From Cryptomeria japonica (lineage: Eukaryota > Streptophyta > Pinopsida > Cupressales > Cupressaceae), in assembly GCF_030272615.1 (NCBI RefSeq), contig NW_026729155.1, positions 1 through 64,000 on the forward strand: 64,000 nucleotides of DNA. Direction: 5' to 3'. The translations under genes were made by a program, and so were the position numbers. Position 1 is the stretch's first letter. The number at the start of each line of letters is the position of its first letter. The notes below the pieces were generated by a model that worked only from the letters and a program-made list of their open reading frames with translations, searched no databases and was not told the DNA's origin. Below, piece by piece: positions 58,391 to 64,000 of this stretch.

Positions 58391-59983
58391 ATATAAATAT
58401 AATATCTAAATAATATGTAGACAATAATTTTAATACCATATATTACTAGGGCATAACATTAGGAACCAAAGGAACAAAATTTAAGAGAGTTTCAAAATTC
58501 TTACAATATGAAAAACCTTTTGGGATAAACTTGTAATGTTCTTTCAAATGTGTTGTCATCATATATCGATACAGTACCATTTATAACTACTTTAGTATTT
58601 AAACCATTTGATTTGGGGACCATCAAATAGAGCTAAACTCTGTAAGGGTGAAAACGTTGAGAAGAGCTCAACAATAAATGTAGGAGATCAACATATATTA
58701 TTAGAGTGTCAAAAGTTAGTGTGAACACATGTGACCTAGCAAGTCAAATAAGCATAAGAGAAATGGAATATGAATGGAAAAAAAATCTAGTTGCATAGAA
58801 AAAGCCTCACCTTTTGACTAAGAAGTATGGTATTTAAATATTAAAATTTAAACTATCTTTTAAACTAGCTTTTCACTATAGTCATTTTTTTCAAAATATT
58901 GAATACACCTATCGAGAATTTCCTTCCTTTTTGAAGGTCTAGAAACAAAACTGTCAAATCTGAGATGATATTGGTAAATAATAGTTAACCCCACAAATGG
59001 TTGGCATTTGGAAGAGGTTACGTCTGTCTATGCCAAATAACGATACCTCTCGGTTTTCACTATAGTCATTTTGTTCAAAATTCAACGTATTGACTAGCAT
59101 TGTAATCCTCGACTAAGTCATTCACACGGTACATGGATAGCATTTAGTTTTCTCTTTCGCACCGTGATTGAAGAAGTTGTCTTTAAATTTGATAACTATC
59201 GAGAGTTATTGAAGAAGATCCTTCTTGAAGGTCTAGATTCGTAATTCCCAAATCTGAGATGACATTGGCCAAAAAAACCTGCACAAATCGTCGACATTTT
59301 TAGATTGGAGGAGGTGTTACCCCATATAACGTTTACCCCTCACTTGCCGCTATATTAATTTGGTTCGATATTCAAAGATGCCTTTAATATCCATTATAAT
59401 CCTTGACTAAATCTTTGACACGGTACAGGGACAGCATTTAGTGGTCCTTTAGTCATGTGACTGAAGATGTCGTCTTAAAATCTGATACGTATATAGAATT
59501 CTAGGGTTTTGTCTATCGTTAACTGATATAATCCATTTAGTTAAGTATAAACTAGTGGTTGGACTTCAGAAAGGGTCAATTTGTATTGCCGATAGCAATT
59601 TCTCAGACGAAGATAAAGAACATCATGCCTGAAAATGCGTGCATTTAAGACAAGATACTTAGATCACTTGCGAGTGGGTTGTAAATGTCAAAGATCATCC
59701 ACAGATTAGAAAAAAGAATAAATTTAAGTAAATAAAATAAGTAATCATTTTAGTGTAATCAGAAAATCTGTATTTGAAAATTATGGCAGTTGTAAATCAC
59801 CAACATAACCAGTATGGAATGATTCAAATTTAATCTCAATGAACATCTCTGCAAGTACAAATGATAACTACTGTGATAAACCTTTGTAATTTTGATGGAA
59901 AACAATAGATATTAGTGTTCCTGAATCTCTAAATTTCAAAGTACTCATCAACAAACTTGAGTTTGGCCACACGATCACTCAAG
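58391..59983. other. Gene-free stretch downstream of the Helitron gene
   Basis: No coding domain. It contains a 287-bp tandem duplication (58911-59490). The Helitron 3' terminus (a hairpin followed by CTRR on the minus strand) should lie in or beyond this interval, but I could not identify one with confidence. Confidence 0.45.
58911..59490 (+). repeat. Tandem duplication, ~287-bp unit, two copies plus a partial
   Basis: Copy 1 runs 58911-59197 and copy 2 59198 to about 59490. Matching blocks in order are ATCGAGA, TTGAAGGTCTAGA, AAATCTGAGATGA.ATTGG, TAATCCT(C/T)GACTAA.TC, CACGGTACA(T/G)GGA.AGCATTTAG and GTGA(T/C)TGAAGA. A partial third piece (TTTTCACTATAGTCATTTT, near 58870) matches the middle of copy 1. 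The copies are clearly diverged. Confidence 0.8.
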
Positions 59984-61258
59984 TTAATAACTGATCATAA
60001 ATAAAATGAAGACCACAACACACAGCAATCCATAATCATTATACATTGGTATGTCGGGTGGCTTGGAATCAGAGCTATAAATTATTTCAATTATCTCACT
60101 AAGAGCTCCATTGACAAGTCCTGTTTGTGTCCATATGTTAGTTGTGAGCATGATTCGCTGGCCTGGTGACAGTAGGACTTTCTTTTCAAGTTGTCCGTTG
60201 TCAGCGTCAATAGCTACTTTGCTTGTAGTTGTTGTAGCTCTACTTATTGCAATTGGATGATTTAATTCCTTTAGCATTCATTTATCGTCAAGGGTTACCA
60301 TAACATTAGTAGCAAAGAGGTGGACTACAGTATCAAATTGCTTATTCACAGCTGGCACTAGTTGGTCTTTTGTTCATGTCATCAAGCTCTGCCAATCTTC
60401 TTGGGTCGGGTCTGCACTATGTATGTTTAGTAGTGTTTGGCGGAATTGTGATTGCTTTAGATATTCCCCCTGTTGGTGAAACATCATTTTTAGGATGATA
60501 ATTGTTGTGAGTTGGCTCCAAAGTGTTATGGCATTTGAGTGTGATGTGAGTATTGGTTTATCCATTATAGGTGGCAGTTGGGCGAGGTCTCCAATGAAAA
60601 TCATAGATATGCCTCCAAAGTATGAATGTTTATGATGAGGAAAAGCTTTGCAAAGTCGGCTATCTATTTTCAACAATAGTTTCGGACCTATAAAGCTCAT
60701 CTCATAAATGAGTATATATCTTATATCCATCAACTTTTCTTGGAACATTGTTAGTGCTTGGCCATGTACTGGTTGCATTTCTTTGATGGGGATTCGTAGT
60801 GTTGAATGAATAGTTGTCGCATGAATGTTAAATGCAACAATTCAAGTAGGAGCTAGTACGAGTATTGGGTTTTTTTGTTGTGGTGAATTTTCATGTAACA
60901 TATTTTTTATACAACTGTTCAAGTATGATTTTCCTGTACCTGCAGTTTCTTGTATGATCATGTGTAATGATTTCTTGAACACATTAGTATTATGATTTGA
61001 GACTACCGAAAGTGCTTTCTTTTGTTCTATTGATAGGGTATTGGTGGGTGTATACTTTCGTGTTGGTACATGTTTGTCTTTGGTGGCTGTTTTCTTTATA
61101 TTTATAAATTGTGATGTAGTATTGTACAATTCATGTGGTAATTTGGTTTCAGCCCAGTTATAGTTGGTGTCAAATTCACGTTGGCCTAGTAATTCAAGTT
61201 TGTCCAAATTGTTGTTGACTGTATGCCTCATTCTTGAAAGTGGTTCCCACTTATTCAT
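59984..61258 (-). pseudogene. Helitron RepHel, Pif1-type helicase part
   Basis: Walker A is seen as QETAGTGKSYLN near 60945. After a frame break near 60842 the strand continues with RYILIYEMSFIGPKLLLKID near 60700, where Walker B has lost the Asp of DEMS to Tyr (YEMS). FGGISMIFIGDLAQLPPI follows near 60600, then a TGA near 60374. LSPGQRIMLTTNIWTQTGLV and NGALSEIIEII match the conserved C-terminal block. The final helicase motif (SQG region) is missing, so the gene is truncated at its 3' end. The ATP-driven helicase would unwind the donor DNA. Confidence 0.9.
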
Positions 61259-61678
61259 CTTTGATGTGATAGTTATATTCCTTTCATCTTTGGGGCTAGC
61301 ATTTTCTTTGATGTGTCAGATGATATGCCATACATCATATTTGTTTACATGCATTTGATGCCAATTGGTGATTATTGTGTCCTTGGTAACTCCTATATCA
61401 GTCATAATATTTCAAAAGTGTTTATATAGGAGTAATTCACTCCAGCAAAATATTTGAAAATGTTCTGACTCTTCGTTGGGTATACTGTGGAATTTTGGGT
61501 AAACGTTAACAATGGCTTGTATTGTCCTCTCTTTCCATTTGTATGATTTACGACTTGCAATGTAGGTGTAAGAGCTTGCAGATTCGAGTAATGTGATTGT
61601 CTCTAGCTTTGGAGGGCGGCCCATATAAGACCGTAATTAACTGTTTTCTACGATAGTCTCATTTTGTGTTTTAGTTAA

Positions 61679-62857
61679 TCAGTGTAGCACTTTCTGTCCA
61701 ACATTTAAAGTTGTAAATTGTTTGTTACAAACAACAAGGGGTAATTTTTGCAGCATATGGCAAGTTTCTTGTGCACCAATGTCACATTCTGCTACAATCT
61801 CTGTCATGAATCTTTGATATGCTACTACTGCTAGGTCATCTCTTTTTTGAGTTGTGGATATTCTTGTTAGCATGGCAGTACAACTTTCAAATGTTCTCTC
61901 TACTTTTGATGCATATTTGGCAATGTATTTCAGTACAAGTTCACGTGATATGATAGGTTGGCAATCAATATTAGCTATCCATATTGAAATCATTTCTGGG
62001 TTGTGGATGTTGAGTTTATAATCGGTTCTGGCAGGTTCATATTTATTTGTGCCCGTTTCATTGCATAATAAGATAGAGGTACATTGTTCTTTCTATGGTG
62101 CTTTATATCAGCATTCTAGTTTTCTACCCTTCTTCCGTAAGCATGTGCTCTCTCTGCATTTTGTGTGTCTTTGCACACAGTTCACTAACTCTTCATAATC
62201 ATCCAATGGATTTGTGGCTACTATGTCTATTGTGTTTAGGAGGCATAGATCATCACATGGAGATCAGTATATCTGGTTGTTCCTATGTGTTGTTGCACGA
62301 GGGTTCCAAGCGCCTACATACTTATCAAAAAAAAAAATTGCTTTATCAACATCTTCGTTATTTTCCCAATCTAGCTTGTCCATATCTGGTGCATCTTGGA
62401 GCCACGAGAACCCATGAACGTGTGTGGTTCCTTGGTGTTGCCATTCATATCTGTACCAATAATCTATCACACCAAAGAGTTTCTCAATAACTTCTTCACG
62501 GAATATGGTGAATCTTTGATGTAGGTATAATGATTTTATATGCAAGTTATTAATAACATTTTCAAGACGGTGCTTATTTGAACGCATGGAAAGCTCTATA
62601 TTATTTGTGAGGAGTTATTGGAGGTTTGGCCACTTTGTATCGGTTGCGCTTAGTGTGAAGAAGAGGGCAGGAGATCCTATTTGGTTTATCATGTTTGTTA
62701 ATTTTAAACAACACTTGTTGCAATATGGTCTGGTTCCTCTCATGGTAGAGCCAAAGTGCAGCAATTTCATAGCTAGTTGTGAGCTGGGGAGTTCTTTCAG
62801 GTTTGCGCGTAAATTCTCAATAGTGGCTGGTAAGTGCTCTTTTACATTTTTTTTCAT
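61679..62857 (-). pseudogene. Helitron RepHel, HUH replication-initiator part
   Basis: 62857-62615 matches the Helitron-like N domain (LLHFGSTMRGTRPYCNKC; LFFTLSATDTKWPNLQ). 62587-62264 carries WYRYEWQHQGTTHVHGF, whose H-V-H is the metal-binding HUH motif. A Cys-rich stretch (HTKCRESTCLRKKGRKLEC) lies near 62160-62100. 61993-61679 has WIANIDCQPI and VLKYIAKYASKVE, containing the two Tyr of the Y2 active site that cut and join DNA strands. The key catalytic residues survive although the frame is broken between segments. Confidence 0.9.
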
Positions 62858-62879
62858 GAAAACTGTTGTGAGCGGTTAG

Positions 62880-64000
62880 CTTCGATGAAGCATCATAAGG
62901 TTATAGATGTAGTATCAGAATCTTGGATGTTGTTCAAATCTGTGATCACGGAATCGTATCAAGTGTAGTACATATTCATGCATCTTTATTTCCCTAGTTC
63001 TTGGTTGTATTTGTAATCCAATTCCATTTGGGAAGAGTGTTGGAAATGCCATATCCAGTAGGCCCTCAGTATTATATTCATTAATTGGGGTTAAGCCTAT
63101 TTCTAGCTAGTCAATGATGTTATCTATGGTGTCCTCTAGCTCTAGTGTTTTCTTAATTATCTGTAGTTCACGGTGTTCATTCGGTAGGTAGAATATAACT
63201 AATGATGAATTGGTTATCATACCCTCAACTTGGTCTTCATCAGCATCTTCACTGTTTGCTACCATTACATCATGGTTTGCTTAAATGGTGTGAAGCATGC
63301 TTGATACATCTGTTATTTCCTTGGGGATTTGGTTTAGATTGTTATAATCTATTGACACATCTTTATACTATGGGTCATATTTCACTTTGTATTGCAATGT
63401 ATCCATAACACGACCCCTACTTACGTAATAGTCATAGTAGTTTCCTTGAGCATGGGGTCTACAAATTATAAGGACATCTATGTCTCCCAATTTACATGGG
63501 AGCACACTTGCAATATTCTGTATATCTTGTGGGAAGCTAATTGTATGGCCGTTGTATTTATATTGGCCTCCAATAGTATGGGTAACTTGTAATATTGGGT
63601 TCACTCTAGCAATGAGCATTTCTTCTACTTGCGTCAATATCTTCAGTATAATAGGTTGATCCCCTGGGTCCATGTTATTGTGCAGTCAGAACTAGTGTAT
63701 GCCCTTTTCATTTATGCATCTCCTATAGGTGGGGGTTTGGCATGATGAGTATGAAAGCATACCTAGGTATGAATCTTTGCATATGTTACATACTTCCAAG
63801 TTAGAAAGCACGTCTATTTTCCTATGAAAGCTTTTCATTGCTGTCTTGAATCTAGCATTAGCATTCAACCCCATTGTTTTATTTGTTTGATATCATTCTT
63901 GCACTTGTAGTTTTTGGTTGGCTTGAGAATTGGTCACATTTGCATATTTTCCGTTCACAGGGTTAGTTTTGTATTGTTCTTTTCTTCTCAAATGCCTATG
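62880..64000 (-). pseudogene. Helitron RepHel, N-terminal part
   Basis: Reading from the window edge, a basic RRKEQYK stretch leads to GLNANARFKTAMKSF at 63874 and a Cys-rich finger-like segment (VCNICKDSYLGM). Then comes MDPGDQPIILKILTQVEEML followed by IARVNPILQV, a block conserved in Helitron proteins (DUF6570-like) that runs to about 63370. Further on, EGLLDMAFPTLFPNGIGL and HEYVLHLIRFRDHRF match the segment preceding the Helitron-like N domain. Stops occur near 63690 and 63370 and at several later points. Confidence 0.85.

Larger units (their letters stand above)
59984..64000 (-). mobile_element. Helitron, RepHel coding region, decayed and cut by the window end
   Basis: Reading the minus strand from 64000 downward gives, in order, the N-terminal region, Helitron-like N domain, HUH replication initiator and Pif1-type helicase of a RepHel protein. 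The frame changes and has several stops, but the order is complete. The helicase is cut short at about 60000, before its last motifs. The element extends beyond the window on its 5' side. Helitrons move by a rolling-circle-like mechanism with this one protein. Confidence 0.9.

Noticed and set aside
58018-58413. Several long overlapping frames on both strands with Met-Tyr, Thr-His or Ile-His repeats
   Set aside because: They are translations of the microsatellite; no stops arise because of the repeat unit, not because of coding.
58400-59980. Helitron 3' hairpin and CTRR end
   Set aside because: Several CTAG/CTAA strings exist, but none has a convincing adjacent GC-rich stem, so no terminus is called.

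Overview
The window looks like repeat-dominated nuclear DNA of a seed plant with a very large genome, most likely a gymnosperm. The evidence is very low gene density, AT-rich intergenic sequence, heavily decayed Ty1/copia, Ty3/gypsy, LINE and Helitron protein relics, DUF4283-type LINE ORF1 sequence, and the plant-specific gene families (cytosolic sulfotransferase, G-type lectin receptor kinase). The gymnosperm call is inference from repeat style only.

Layout. 1-2.46 kb: decayed coding relics, one with coiled-coil character. 2.46-17.95 kb: an old copia element (copia-1; 5' LTR 2462-3985, 3' LTR from 17540). Its gag gene is split by a gypsy-like element (4338-13360, LTRs 1124 and 1121 bp, 5-bp target duplication TATTT). 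That element is itself split inside its gag by an LTR-like insert (6610-7852). It keeps gag and protease similarity, but I see no reverse transcriptase or integrase. 17.95-18.7 kb: a fragment of the copia-1 LTR in inverted orientation, joined tail to tail with the truncated 3' LTR. 18.77-25.07 and 36.60-41.12 kb: two collinear copies of an unclassified repeat with different interiors.

25.1-27.7 kb is the most gene-like island. It holds a small candidate first exon (+) and an intronless sulfotransferase (-) whose only visible lesion is one in-frame TGA near the N-terminus. ACGT-core motifs lie upstream of it. 27.8-36.6 kb is gene-free except for a probable solo LTR at 33.87-34.7 kb. 42.0-44.25 kb is a decayed LINE on the minus strand. 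45.87-46.47 kb holds two unassigned exon-like segments (-). 47.1-49.5 kb is a G-type lectin receptor kinase pseudogene (-).

50.65-57.92 kb is a structurally complete but protein-dead copia element (copia-2) with 1.34-kb LTRs and a perfect TATCT target duplication, sitting inside an older LTR-like sequence. 58.02-58.39 kb is a compound microsatellite that switches strand composition. 58.9-59.5 kb is a 287-bp tandem duplication. 59.98-64.0 kb is a decayed Helitron RepHel gene (-) running off the window end.

No functional pathway is encoded here; the genes do not form a cooperating set. The common theme is layered insertion followed by decay. Many in-frame stops sit where the family has Gln (CAG to TAG), Arg (CGA to TGA) or Trp (TGG to TGA), as expected from deamination of methylated cytosine in silenced plant DNA. 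I found no tRNA, rRNA or CRISPR array.
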